Below, one piece after another: positions 7,232-15,560 of a DNA stretch of 41,343 nt. Position 1 is the stretch's first letter, and the number at the start of each line of letters is the position of its first letter. The notes beneath the pieces were generated by a model. The model had not been told where the DNA came from. It made no database searches and saw only the letters and a program-made list of their open reading frames with translations. The stretch is taken from contig DASVQP010000016.1 of NCBI GenBank assembly GCA_036389135.1, forward strand, positions 1 to 41,343. Direction: 5' to 3'. Source of the DNA: Longimicrobium sp. Its GTDB lineage: Bacteria > Gemmatimonadota > Gemmatimonadetes > Longimicrobiales > Longimicrobiaceae. Made by a program: the position numbers and the translations under genes.

Positions 7232-7662
7232 TCGATGAAGTGGGCGCGGGACCGGTGGCGCTGGACACCGCGGCGTTCATCTATTTAATCGAGGCGCACC
7301 CGCTGTACCTGCCAACGCTGCTTCCCGTCTTCGCCGCCGCCGACGAGGAACGTCTGACGATCGTGACCTCGGCGGTGACGCTGCTCGAGGTGCTGGTCGT
7401 GCCGTACCGCGCCGGCAACCTGCCGCTGGCCAATCGATACGAAGCGCTTCTGAATCGCAGCAGGGGCGTACGCCTCCGCGAGATCGACCGCGCCCTGCTC
7501 CGCGCGGCCGCGCAACTCCGCGCGACGACGGGCGTGCGGACTCCCGACGCGCTGCAACTCGCGGCTGCACTGGCGGAGGGCTGTACCACCTTCGTGACCA
7601 ACGGCCGCCGTCTTCCTTCAATCCCCGGGCTGCGAATTCTCCAGGTTAGTGCCCACGCCTGA
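7222..7662 (+). CDS. vapC: PIN-domain ribonuclease toxin (VapC-like)
   Basis: This 146-residue PIN domain shows the first acid in ALDTAAFIYL (D15), the second in TLLEVLV (E56) and the third in RTPDALQLA (D109). These coordinate metal for RNA cleavage in VapC toxins. The fourth position, usually TND, reads T-N-G (residues 126-128), so one acid is missing. That occurs in some PIN families but could lower activity. GTG 7222 overlaps the end of the antitoxin gene by ten bases in another frame, a classic toxin-antitoxin arrangement. The likely role is growth arrest or island stabilisation through cleavage of specific RNA. The target cannot be told from sequence. Confidence 0.88.
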   Translation: MGLIDEVGAGPVALDTAAFIYLIEAHPLYLPTLLPVFAAADEERLTIVTSAVTLLEVLVVPYRAGNLPLANRYEALLNRSRGVRLREIDRALLRAAAQLRATTGVRTPDALQLAAALAEGCTTFVTNGRRLPSIPGLRILQVSAHA

Positions 7663-7812
7663 GCAACCGCGGGCCTGTTTCGCGCGGCATACCGACCTGA
7701 GTATGCTGAGCCGGCTCAGACAGCAAGCGTTCATCGTGACTAAAATCCTGGACGCACGCGTGGGAGTACCCGCGCCCTTGCGAACGAGCACTCGCGTCGA
7801 TGAGGGGGAGCC

Positions 7813-8421
7813 TTGCCGATCAAGGCACTGATGGTGGATGTGGACGGCGTTCTGGTCGACGGGCGGCCAGAAGACGGGCGTCACTGGCAGACGTCGCTTG
7901 AAGAGGATCTTGGATTCACGCCTGAGACGCTTCAAGAGGCGTTCTTCGCTCCCTATTGGGAGGATGTCGTCCTCGGTTGCGCTGGCTTGATGGAGCATCT
8001 GACGACCGCACTTCACAGGATCGCTCCACAGGTCAGCCCGGCTCAGTTCGTCTCATACTGGTTCGAAAAGGATTCGCGTCTCGCCACAGCTTTGTTGCCG
8101 GAACTCTCGCTGGTTCGCTCCGCGGGGATCCGGGTGTATCTAGCGACCAATCAAGAACACCTGCGAGCTGCCTATCTCATGGAAAAGCTAGGTTTGGCTG
8201 AGCATGTGGATGGCATCTTCTACTCCGCGCGATTGGGAGCAAAGAAACCGGACAGGGAATTCTTCGCAAAGGTTGAGGCGGCCGTGGGGGTGCATGGAGA
8301 CGAACTGCTACTCATCGACGACGACCGCCGAAATGTCGAGGCTGCGCTGAAGGTGGGATGGCAGGCGCTTCACTGGACAAGGCACAGTTCACCCAGCATC
8401 GTGCGCAGCTTGTGTTCATGA
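7813..8421 (+). CDS. HAD-superfamily hydrolase
   Basis: The 202-residue protein has all HAD motifs. Motif I is MVDVDGVLVDG (nucleophile D9, acid/base D11), motif II is YLATNQ (threonine), motif III is the lysine in GAKKPDREFF, and motif IV is LLIDDDRRNVEAA. The helical cap between motifs I and II (about residues 18-90) makes it subfamily I, like epoxide-hydrolase-N-terminal or phosphoglycolate-phosphatase-like enzymes. The phosphate ester substrate is unknown. TTG 7813 follows a GAGGGGGAG ribosome-binding site, which supports this start. It stands between the toxin-antitoxin pair and a nucleotidyltransferase gene, but the 150-base gap to vapC suggests its own transcript. Confidence 0.85.
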   Translation: MPIKALMVDVDGVLVDGRPEDGRHWQTSLEEDLGFTPETLQEAFFAPYWEDVVLGCAGLMEHLTTALHRIAPQVSPAQFVSYWFEKDSRLATALLPELSLVRSAGIRVYLATNQEHLRAAYLMEKLGLAEHVDGIFYSARLGAKKPDREFFAKVEAAVGVHGDELLLIDDDRRNVEAALKVGWQALHWTRHSSPSIVRSLCS

Positions 8422-8488
8422 CTTGCCCGCGGAAGGCTCTGGCGAGGTTGATCCGGGCTCGCTGCTCAGGCGTGCTCACGTCAGCGGT

Positions 8489-9085
8489 ATGGAAACCACA
8501 GAGTTGATCGGCCAGCTCCCGCGCGAGCTCACCACCGCTGCCACGCTCATGCGTGACTTTCCCGCGCCGTGGTGTATCGGCGGTGGGTGGGCGCTCGACC
8601 TCTTCCTGGGTCGGCTCACACGAGCGCACTCCGACGTCGACCTGGCACTACTTCGCGAAGATCAGGCGCGTCTGCACGAGCACCTCGCCGGGTGGCAGTT
8701 GCGCAAAGTGGTCAACGGAGTGCTCACGAGCTGGCCCGCAACGGAATGGCTCGCCTCGCCCGTGCACGAGGTCCACGCCCAGTCTCCCGATGACCCGAAC
8801 ATCACGCTGGAGTTCCTGCTCAACGAACGAGTGGGGGACCAGTGGGTATTCCGCCGTGATCCCACGGTGAGGTGCCCCGCGCGCCAGGTCATCGCCGCCT
8901 CATCCGCAGGGCTCCCGGTCCTGTGCCCTGCGGTGGTGCTCCTCTACAAGGCCAAGCAGCCCAGGGCCGTCGATGAGCTGGACTTCCGAGCCGTTCGAGA
9001 TCACCTTGCCCCGGAGCGCCGGGAGTGGATTCGGGCCGCGCTGGAGCACACGCATCCCGGTCACCCCTGGCTCGACCAAAGGTAG
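8489..9085 (+). CDS. Nucleotidyltransferase resembling aminoglycoside adenylyltransferases
   Basis: From ATG 8489 the protein has 198 residues. PWCIGGGWALDLFLGR (27-42) followed by HSDVDLAL (47-54, D49 and D51) is the nucleotide-binding and metal-binding core of the polymerase-beta-like fold, in the form seen in ANT(2'')/LinB-like proteins. A third acid may lie in ITLEFLL. Such enzymes transfer AMP to small hydroxylated compounds such as aminoglycosides or lincosamides, or to proteins. Resistance is possible but not shown, since this family is large and mostly uncharacterised. The frame is open upstream to TTG 8423, but the added residues lack family likeness, so I favour 8489 although no strong ribosome-binding site is visible. 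It follows the HAD gene closely and may share its transcript. Confidence 0.8.
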   Translation: METTELIGQLPRELTTAATLMRDFPAPWCIGGGWALDLFLGRLTRAHSDVDLALLREDQARLHEHLAGWQLRKVVNGVLTSWPATEWLASPVHEVHAQSPDDPNITLEFLLNERVGDQWVFRRDPTVRCPARQVIAASSAGLPVLCPAVVLLYKAKQPRAVDELDFRAVRDHLAPERREWIRAALEHTHPGHPWLDQR

Positions 9086-9138
9086 CTCTGCCCCGCGCTC
9101 ACCTGACAAATGCGCCAGGAACTGGAGAAAAGCCCAGG

Positions 9139-9873
9139 ATGAAATTGCCTGCCGGCATCGGCCGCATCTCGCTCGATCGTGCATTCGAGGCAACTGAATT
9201 CTACCCGCCACTGGGGTTTTACCCTTTCGCTGAGTACGAGCTCGGCAACGGTGACACGTTCGGCCTCTACTGGCCGTTCGGGCGGGAGCAAGAAGAGCCG
9301 TTGGTGGGAGAGCTACGTCACGACGAGTGGCGGCTGGCGCCGGTGTACTCGAAGCTCGATGTGTTCCTTCGCGTCACAGAACCACTCGAAGAGGAAGAGT
9401 ACCCGGAACCGCCGTCGCTGGACGGTGACCCCCATTCTCCGTTTGCCTGCTTCGCAGGTGCACAAGAGGAGCTGCGGGCGCAGCGCGTGGAGGCTGCGGT
9501 GGCGCTGCTGGAGAGGGCCGTCGGAGTCCTGCCGGAATACACCGAGGCGCTCAATGTTTTAGGGGCGCAGTACATCCGCTTGGGCAGGTACGATGAGGCC
9601 TGCAAGGTGGCCGTCCGGGCGATCATCTCGCCGCCGTGCTTCGGCGACCGGCCAACGAAGCTACTCAGGTGGTTCGCGTTCCAGAAGGACCTCCCCCCTG
9701 CGCTCGAGCACGACCCGGTGGCGGCAATCCGTGGAGGGCTACGTCTCGTGTTCGGAGGCTCGAAGGAGAACTCGGACTATCCGCAGCTTCTTAAAGCCAT
9801 CGAGCAGTACGTCCAGCAGTCCGAAATTCTGAAGGCGATCACGCTGATGCAAACCTACGGGGAGCTGATGTGA
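9139..9873 (+). CDS. SUKH-like protein with a TPR-like C-terminal region; possibly stopped early by UGA
   Basis: From ATG 9139 the protein has 244 residues. The first 80 resemble SMI1/KNR4 (SUKH) proteins: FAEYELGNGDTFGLYWPFG near 30-48, then PLVGELRHDEWRLAP with a following FL. Many SUKH proteins are immunity proteins against polymorphic toxins. Residues 112-170 form a helical pair with TPR spacing (AVALLERAVGVLPEYTEAL, then LGRYDEACKVAVRAI). The stop TGA (9871-9873) is followed in the same frame by 37 further sense codons to TAA 9985-9987. Those encode a protein-like tail (AETVAFQERYGFKAADF and so on), so the natural end may be 9987 and TGA a nonsense mutation. The ORF also opens at 9025, but the extra residues look non-coding. 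Confidence 0.7.
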   Translation: MKLPAGIGRISLDRAFEATEFYPPLGFYPFAEYELGNGDTFGLYWPFGREQEEPLVGELRHDEWRLAPVYSKLDVFLRVTEPLEEEEYPEPPSLDGDPHSPFACFAGAQEELRAQRVEAAVALLERAVGVLPEYTEALNVLGAQYIRLGRYDEACKVAVRAIISPPCFGDRPTKLLRWFAFQKDLPPALEHDPVAAIRGGLRLVFGGSKENSDYPQLLKAIEQYVQQSEILKAITLMQTYGELM

Positions 9874-10512
9874 GCGGAGACCGTGGCCTTCCAGGAGCGG
9901 TATGGATTCAAAGCGGCGGACTTCAAGATGAGGCAGTTCGAACTCAGCGCCGGGCTCCCGGGCGGACCGCGGAAGCTGGAGATCTAACGAGAAACGTGGA
10001 GCCGGCGGGCGCACGCGCGTGGCACCGAGCCGGCGCCAGGCGGGCCTCTGGCTCATGTGCTTGCCTGTATAACCGGCGCGTCGTGCGAATCCAGGTAAAC
10101 CGCTGTACGAGAGCACTACGTCGATGCAGCAGCGAATACGCTCGTACCAGCAATCCTCGCGCTGGAGGCGATGCGCTTCATCAGGAGGGCGATCACCGAT
10201 GCTCTGCGCCACACGCGGCGATGAGCGCTATCGCGCAACTGATTCGGTCACCTTGACTCGTGAAGCTCATAGACCTACGATCGTGGGTTGAGCGGCATCG
10301 GACGCCGTAATCGAGCGTGCTCTCGCAGATCCGCGATACGGCCTCTGCCCACCCAGTGCAGTCACTCTATATGTCCGGGCCGGAATGACGAGAGAAGGGT
10401 CCCCTCGTCAAGGACGCCGTCACACTACGCAGCGATCAAAAGGTGTACGTGTTCGGGCGTTGAACGAGTGCCTGGCTGAAGACATCGCTGTTCACCCACA
10501 CCGGAACCGACG
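9874..10512. other. Gap with remnants only
   Basis: Bases 9874-9984 continue the frame of the preceding gene past its TGA. Bases 10099-10221 are open for 41 codons in one plus-strand frame and read like a protein C-terminus (EHYVDAAANTLVPAIL, then MRFIRRAITDAL). There is no start, so this may be a remnant of another gene. I see nothing else that can be supported here. Confidence 0.4.
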
Positions 10513-11103
10513 ATGGCCGCCCGCCGCCTGTGCACACTCCTTCTCGCCGCGTCATTCGTGCTCTCCGCAGGCCCCATGCATGCGCAGGAGCCTGGGCATG
10601 CCGCTGTGCCTCCTCCGCTGGAGCTCGTTCCCGGCATACGGCTGCGCGTGCTCGCCCCCATGGCGGGAATTGATGAGCGCCGCGGCGCGATGCTGTTGGC
10701 CGCCGGGCAGGATTCGCTCTTCTTGCAGGTGGGAGACTCACAGTTGCAGGTGGCGATACGCGACGTCGCTGCCCTGGACGTGCATGCCGGGCGGAGGAGT
10801 CGCACCCACGGCATGACGGTCGGTGCCGCAGGCGGCGCCGCCCTCGGGCTGATTGCGGCACTTCTGATGCGCAAGCTCTCCCCGGAGCAGATCTGGCTGG
10901 TCAGATGTTCCGAAGCCGATCCGTCGCAATGCACCAGAGGTTCTGTGGATAGCTCGGTTCCGTTCCCCAGCAGACGTGACGCATCCATCATGGGCGCGGT
11001 GACCGTCACCGGCGCCATGCTCGGATCATTCCTGCCCGGTGACCGGTGGAGGAGTTTCCCCCTTCCGGTCAGGTCGGCGGGTGGAGGGACAAGGCCGGAG
11101 TGA
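10513..11103 (+). CDS. Secreted or membrane-attached protein of unknown function
   Basis: This 196-residue protein starts with a signal peptide (positive AARR, hydrophobic LCTLLLAASFVLSAG, then cleavage after MHA, about residue 24). A beta-rich domain follows, with the pattern GIRLRVLAP, DSLFLQVGD, VAIRDVAALDV. After a short basic stretch (RRSRTHG) comes a glycine-zipper-like membrane segment (GAAGGAALGLIAAL, about 103-118). The protein ends with DRWRSFPLP. This plan, a small SH3-like barrel plus a Gly-rich hairpin and a final GDRW-R-x-x-PLP, recurs in my memory of Gemmatimonadota proteins, but the function is unknown. It stands alone, with scars on its downstream side. ATG 10513 is the only good start. 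Confidence 0.7.
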   Translation: MAARRLCTLLLAASFVLSAGPMHAQEPGHAAVPPPLELVPGIRLRVLAPMAGIDERRGAMLLAAGQDSLFLQVGDSQLQVAIRDVAALDVHAGRRSRTHGMTVGAAGGAALGLIAALLMRKLSPEQIWLVRCSEADPSQCTRGSVDSSVPFPSRRDASIMGAVTVTGAMLGSFLPGDRWRSFPLPVRSAGGGTRPE

Positions 11104-12173
11104 CATCACCGACCACCGCCGAACTACTGCATGGCAAGCGACGGGCAGCACACATCGGCTGGGCTGTAGACGCGGTGTGACTGCCCGCCTGATGCTCGCA
11201 AGTTCGATTCGGGGCGTGCGTGGCGGTATCCTGAGGCCCCTCACCTCCCCCGCAGCCCGGTCTGTGGCAACTTCCCGGCGTCCGCGTGGCCAGTTTCGCG
11301 CAGGAAGTCGAGGATGGCGGCGTTGAAGTGCTCGGCGGCGTCGAAGATGACGGCGTGGGCGGCGCGGGGGATCACGACGCAGCGCGCGCCGGGGAGCGCC
11401 GCCGCCACCGACTCCGCGAACCAGATTGGGACCACGGGGTCGCGCGCACCCACGACCACGCGCGCGGGGACGCCCACCCGCGCGGCGGTGCCGAAGAGGT
11501 CGTGGTGCTTCGCCTTCCCACCAGGTCAGGAACCAGCGCACCGGTCCTGCGCGCAGGTACGCCTCAGCGTTCCAGGCCGCCTTATTGGCGCAACGGGCGG
11601 AGGGCGGCGCCAGCAGCTGATCGCACGTGCAGCAGCCTGGTCAGTGCGGCGTCTCGCGAGAGTCGGCATGAACCGCCGCGCGGAGTTTGTGCAGCGATCC
11701 CTCGCCAGTATCCGTACAATGTTGAGGGTCGGGCTCCGAACCCGGCACCGATGGACACTGAGCGCTGGTGTCGGCCGGAAGTTCGAGTATGATCTGGAGC
11801 CCGGGATTCGGCATCACAACTCGTCTCTGAGGCAAAGACCTCGAACACCATGCGATTTGTGAAATCAAGAAACTTGTGTGCATACCCGGATGGCGCCTCC
11901 ACCCCCGGGCAATCGAAGTCGCGATGGCCTCGTCGGAGTCGCTCCATGTCGGAATCGTGCTGGCACTCGTCACCTCGCTGATTCTCGGCGGCAGTCGGCG
12001 CGCGGAGGCGGGGCTCCCCTGCCCGGTGCTCTCGTGACGAAATGTGCATCATCACCCCGGCCGTCCACCTAGCGCCGCCTGTGAATAATCCGTTCCGGGG
12101 CCATCTATCCCTCCGTCCGGGTCGACCGGACCCGCGTCTGCCGATCACCCGCTGGTTCCAAAGGAGAGCATTC
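11104..12173. other. Gap holding the hydrolase scar and no supported gene
   Basis: Outside the scar at 11213-11577, no frame has convincing coding character. A 37-codon frame at 11924-12037 (plus strand) encodes a hydrophobic segment (VGIVLALVTSLILGG). It lacks a ribosome-binding site and may be chance or a remnant. Just before 12174 lies the AGGAGA ribosome-binding site of the next gene. Confidence 0.4.
11213..11577 (-). pseudogene. Decayed 3' fragment of an alpha/beta-hydrolase gene (copy 2)
   Basis: This minus-strand stretch matches the 3' end of the intact hydrolase gene (13716-14543), including about 25 bases after its stop. It begins on the left at the same GCGTGCGTGG as copy 1 and the intact gene. 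It covers about residues 168-275, with GARDPVVP and the histidine of PRAAHAV still present. One extra base near 11511 shifts the frame at the place where copy 1 also has an extra base. No N-terminal half, nucleophile or start is present. Confidence 0.85.
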
Positions 12174-13589
12174 ATGCTGCGAACCTCCATAACCCTCGCG
12201 ATCGCCATCTTCACCGCCACACCCGCGCTGCGCGCGCAGCAGGTGCAGGTGGACCAGAAGAGCGGCACATGGTCTTACCTCTCCGCGAACGGCGGAAAGC
12301 CCGTCGCACTGACCGGGGGTGAGACGATTCGCATCGATTCGCGCGACTCGCTCCAGGTGAAGGTAGTGAACTCAAACTCCGCGCTCTACGCCTGCACGTT
12401 AGACCAAGCCGAGTCGAAGGTCCCGGAGTTGGAGGCGTTCCGCGCTGCGCTTACCACCTTCGGCCCGTACCTGTCCAATGTGCTGTCGCTGGCGACGGTC
12501 CCGCAGGTGTCGGCGAACGTCTTCGGCATGACAATCGACCGCGACAAGCTCAATATGATCGAGGATTCGATGCGCGGCGGGTCCGGGCGCTCGGACCAGG
12601 CGGAGCGAGCCCGGCGAGCGGCGGAGGCCGCGCTGCGAGCAATGGATGACTACCTTTTCGGCCCGCAGGGGCTGAACGCGACTCGGCTGGCCGTTTTTGA
12701 CGCGCTGAACGGGATGCGGACGGCTGAAGGCGATCGCATCCTGGGCTTGGCCACCGGTGTGCGCACCGCCGCGTGCCCGGCAGCGGGATGCGGATCGCAG
12801 ACGCTCGCGAGCCGCGCGGTCACGCTGTTGAGCGAGGCGGCGGAGGCACACCGCAACCTCCGGCCGTACGTCGAGACGCTCCCGCTCACCGGTCCGGGGC
12901 TGAACGCGTCTCTTGGGAAGCTGCAGTCGGACGCGGAGGCACTGACTGCCACGGCGTACCGCACGGAGCAGTTGGTACGAATCGTGGCCGAGGCGAAGCC
13001 GGAGGTCGAGTGCGGCGCCGTACGCGTGCGCCAAAACAGCGGCCGATCGCTGTCCATCGCCGTGGGGCAACGAGGGATGGCGGAGACCGATCGAGTAGCT
13101 ACGCTGCCGGCGCGCAAGCTGAAGCTCGAAGCGCAGCCGCGGTTCCGCATCCGTCCTACGGCGGGGCTCGCGTTCCTCTATGTGCCCAGAGCATCGTACG
13201 CGGTACCCGGAACTAAGACGTTTACCGGCGGGCCGGTCATCGACTCCGTCTCCACCCAGGACTCTCGCTTCACGTTCGCGGTCACGCTAGGTGTGGCGCT
13301 GACCGACCGCGTTGGCCCGGTGCAGCTCCCGTTCAGCATCGGCCCGGAAGTCGTCGCCAACCCCTCTACCGATACCCGCGCAATCGGGGTGGGCCTCGGT
13401 GGGACGGTGTTTAGCGCGATCAAATTCGGAGCGGGCGTACTGTGGACCCGCCACAAGGTGCTCTCGCAAGGACAGCAGTTCGGGCAAACACTTCCGGCCG
13501 CCGACCACCTGCGGACGCGCGACACCTACGGCAGAGGGCGATTCTACTTCGGCGGGGCTTTGACCGCGTGGCCGCTGGTCAAGCTGTAA
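12174..13589 (+). CDS. Secreted protein, probably outer-membrane associated, unknown function
   Basis: The start is ATG 12174, preceded by AAAGGAGAG at 12160-12168; the open frame upstream to 12042 is not coding-like. The 471-residue product has a signal peptide (MLRTSITLAIAIFTATPALRAQ, cut near 22). A domain of about 300 residues follows, with long Ala/Arg/Glu-rich helices (for example RSDQAERARRAAEAALRAMDDYL). The C-terminal 150 residues have alternating hydrophobic strands ending PLVKL, as in beta-barrel outer-membrane proteins. Four cysteines (in YACTL, TAACPAAGC and EVECG) could form disulfides. No family is recognised. It is a single gene between the two hydrolase-related loci, so it is part of the inserted material by position. 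Confidence 0.72.
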   Translation: MLRTSITLAIAIFTATPALRAQQVQVDQKSGTWSYLSANGGKPVALTGGETIRIDSRDSLQVKVVNSNSALYACTLDQAESKVPELEAFRAALTTFGPYLSNVLSLATVPQVSANVFGMTIDRDKLNMIEDSMRGGSGRSDQAERARRAAEAALRAMDDYLFGPQGLNATRLAVFDALNGMRTAEGDRILGLATGVRTAACPAAGCGSQTLASRAVTLLSEAAEAHRNLRPYVETLPLTGPGLNASLGKLQSDAEALTATAYRTEQLVRIVAEAKPEVECGAVRVRQNSGRSLSIAVGQRGMAETDRVATLPARKLKLEAQPRFRIRPTAGLAFLYVPRASYAVPGTKTFTGGPVIDSVSTQDSRFTFAVTLGVALTDRVGPVQLPFSIGPEVVANPSTDTRAIGVGLGGTVFSAIKFGAGVLWTRHKVLSQGQQFGQTLPAADHLRTRDTYGRGRFYFGGALTAWPLVKL

Positions 13590-13715
13590 TCCGGTTTCCG
13601 CTGTCTGCCGTGGTGCACCGTGGGCAGCTTCGCCACATCTGCTCGTGGTTCTGTACTGTGTACGTGGCGGGCTCCCGCGATTCGGGAGCGTGCGTGGCTG
13701 TTTCCTGACGACCCT

Positions 13716-14543
13716 TCACCTCCCCCGCAACGCCGTACTCGGCAGCGGCCCGGCGTCCGCGTGGCCGATCTCGCGCAGGAAGTCGAGGATGGCGAGGTTG
13801 AAGCGTTCGGCGGCGTCGAAGATGACGGCGTGGGCGGCGCGGGGGATCACGATGCAGCGGGCGCCGGGGAGCGCCGCGGCCACCGACTCGGCGAACCATA
13901 TCGGGACCACCGGGTCGCGCGCGCCCACCACCACGCGCGCGGGGACGCCCACCCGCGCGGCGGTGCCGAAGAGGTCGTGGTGCTTCGCCTTCCACCAGGT
14001 CAGGAACCAGCGGACGAGGCCCGCGCGCAGGTACGCTTCCGCGATCCAGGGGACGAGCGAGAGCGGCTCGCGGAACATGTCGCGCGCGAAGCCGATGATC
14101 TCGCGGATGCGGCGCTTCTCGCTGCGATCACCGGTGGGGGCGGCGAGGAGGAGGGCGACGGCGCGGCCGGGGTGGTCCGCGGCGAGGTCCACGACGGTCT
14201 GGCAGGAGAGCGAATGGCCCACGTACGCGGCGGGCGGCAGGCCCATCGCGTCCACCCAGGCCGCGAGCGCCGCCGCCTGCTCGTCGATGTCCAGGCCGCG
14301 CCACGGGCCCTCGGTGCGGCCGAAGCCGGGGAGGTCGGGGGCGAGGACGCGCAGTCCGGCGGCGGCGAGCGGCGGGCCGTTGCGCACCCAGTAGTCCGCC
14401 GAGCAGCCGAGGCCGTGGACCAGGACCAGCGCGGGCCCGCTCCCCGCCTCTCGGTAGCGCACCTCGATCCCGTTCACCTCCACCCGCCGCGTCACGATCC
14501 ACTCCGCCGCGGCGCGGCCCAGCGCCTCGCCGGGACGCGTCAC
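13716..14543 (-). CDS. Alpha/beta-fold hydrolase (intact copy)
   Basis: From GTG 14543 the protein has 275 residues. The oxyanion-hole region is LVHGLGCSADYW (41-52), the nucleophile elbow is VGHSLSCQ (S111), the acid is in GARDPVVP (D210), and the histidine is in PRAAHAVIF (H238): a complete triad. A cap domain lies at about 140-190. Substrate is unknown; esterases and haloperoxidase- or BioH-like enzymes share this plan. The start GTG overlaps the TGA of the upstream hydrolase gene (14540-14543), so the two are translated in tandem. Longer in-frame readings exist but run into that neighbour. Two fragments of the 3' end of this gene lie to the left at 6.4 and 11.2 kb. Confidence 0.88.
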   Translation of the reverse strand: MTRPGEALGRAAAEWIVTRRVEVNGIEVRYREAGSGPALVLVHGLGCSADYWVRNGPPLAAAGLRVLAPDLPGFGRTEGPWRGLDIDEQAAALAAWVDAMGLPPAAYVGHSLSCQTVVDLAADHPGRAVALLLAAPTGDRSEKRRIREIIGFARDMFREPLSLVPWIAEAYLRAGLVRWFLTWWKAKHHDLFGTAARVGVPARVVVGARDPVVPIWFAESVAAALPGARCIVIPRAAHAVIFDAAERFNLAILDFLREIGHADAGPLPSTALRGR

Positions 14544-15382
14544 TCCCCCACCTGCTCGCCCGCGAGGAAGTCGAGCACCAGCCGGTTGAAGGCGTCCGGC
14601 TGGTCCACCATGGGGTTGTGGAAGGCGTGGGGGATCACCGCCAGCCGCGCGCCGGGGATGGTGGCGCGGAAGACGTGCGCGTTCTCCACCGGGATAACGG
14701 CGTCGCCCGCGCCCCAGATCACCAGCGTGGGCTGGGTCAGCACGGGGAGCAGGGGGCGCACGTCGTCGCGCAGGATGTTGCGGAGCCCCTGCGCCACGGC
14801 GAGCGGGCCGGCGGAGAGCGCGTCGCCCCAGATGACGGGGAGGAAGGCCGGGTCGCCCCACTGCTTGGGCGGGGCGAGCTCATAGACGAAGCGCACCACC
14901 GAGCTGATGGTGACGGGCCGCGGGAGCCCGGCGGCATCGGCCAGCACCAGCCGGCAGATGCGCTCCGGGTGGCGCGCGGCCACGTGAACGGCCAGGTGGC
15001 CACCCATCGAGTGCCCCACCAGGTGCACGGGGCCTGTCCCGGCGGCGTCCATCCACTTCGCGAAGACGGAGGCGACGTCCGGCATGGCGGGGAGGGGCCC
15101 GGGGCAGCGGCTGCGCCCGAAGCCGATCAGGTCCGGCACCACCACGCGGTAGCGCGCCGCAAGCGCGGGGATGTTGCGCTGCCACCAGCGCGACGATCCG
15201 CTGAGGCCGTGGATCAGCACCAGCGTCTCGGCCGCGGGGTCGCCCGCCTCCACCCAGTGCACGCGGTACGGGCCCACGTCCGCGGACGACGCGCGCAGGC
15301 CGAGCGTGTGCCACCACGCACGCGCCACCGGCCACCTCCACCGCTCCCGAACGGGGCCCCGCTCGATCCCCCCGCGCGCCAT
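14540..15382 (-). CDS. Alpha/beta-fold hydrolase (first gene of a two-gene operon)
   Basis: With the start at ATG 15382 (GGAGGG at 15393-15388 upstream; an adjacent ATG at 15385 is also possible), the protein has 280 residues. It has the oxyanion-hole region LVLIHGLSGSSRWW (54-67), the nucleophile elbow LVGHSMGG (S125), the acid in GAGDAVIP (D227) and the histidine in AFHNPM (H255). There is a basic, Trp-rich N-terminus (RERWRWPVARAWW) and no signal peptide. It belongs to the same broad family as the next gene and is probably an old duplicate with a different specificity. The gene ends in a four-base overlap with that gene. The intergenic region upstream (15383-15560) is shared with a divergent gene. 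Confidence 0.87.
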   Translation of the reverse strand: MARGGIERGPVRERWRWPVARAWWHTLGLRASSADVGPYRVHWVEAGDPAAETLVLIHGLSGSSRWWQRNIPALAARYRVVVPDLIGFGRSRCPGPLPAMPDVASVFAKWMDAAGTGPVHLVGHSMGGHLAVHVAARHPERICRLVLADAAGLPRPVTISSVVRFVYELAPPKQWGDPAFLPVIWGDALSAGPLAVAQGLRNILRDDVRPLLPVLTQPTLVIWGAGDAVIPVENAHVFRATIPGARLAVIPHAFHNPMVDQPDAFNRLVLDFLAGEQVGE

Positions 15383-15517
15383 CATCACCCTCCGCCAGAC
15401 GTTCCCCCCGCGAGGCCGCAACCTCCGAGCGGAGCCGGGGTAGCAAAGGATGGACCCCGGAGTTTCCAAAACGCCGGGAAAGCGTTAGATTACCATACAT
15501 TTGCAACGCACCACTCT

Positions 15518-15543
15518 CCCCTCCGCGCGAGGGGTTCTTTTTT
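15518..15543 (+). terminator. Terminator-like hairpin in the leader of the 15561 gene
   Basis: CCCCTC (15518-15523), loop CGCGC, GAGGGG (15529-15534), then TTCTTTTTT. This has the form of an intrinsic terminator but lies 18 bases before the TTG start of a plus-strand gene, with no plus-strand gene upstream. It may be an attenuator, or the end of a short RNA started near the AT-rich stretch around 15485-15502. Confidence 0.5.
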
Positions 15544-15560
15544 CGCGACTTGGAGGCCTT

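Noticed and set aside
7676-7812. Possible promoter or small RNA between vapC and the HAD gene
   Set aside because: No recognisable boxes or stem; nothing to support a call.
9870-10256. A 128-codon ORF starting at GTG 9870 in the -1 frame
   Set aside because: Composition is unlike a protein, while the frame of the preceding gene reads sensibly past its TGA; I take this one for a shadow.
11924-12037. Thirty-seven-codon ORF with a hydrophobic segment
   Set aside because: No ribosome-binding site, unclear context beside a scar; not strong enough to call a gene.
13579-14885. Long plus-strand open frames opposite the hydrolase genes
   Set aside because: The minus-strand frames carry complete catalytic triads; the plus-strand frames are the usual GC-rich antisense shadows with Arg/Gly/Ala-rich translation.
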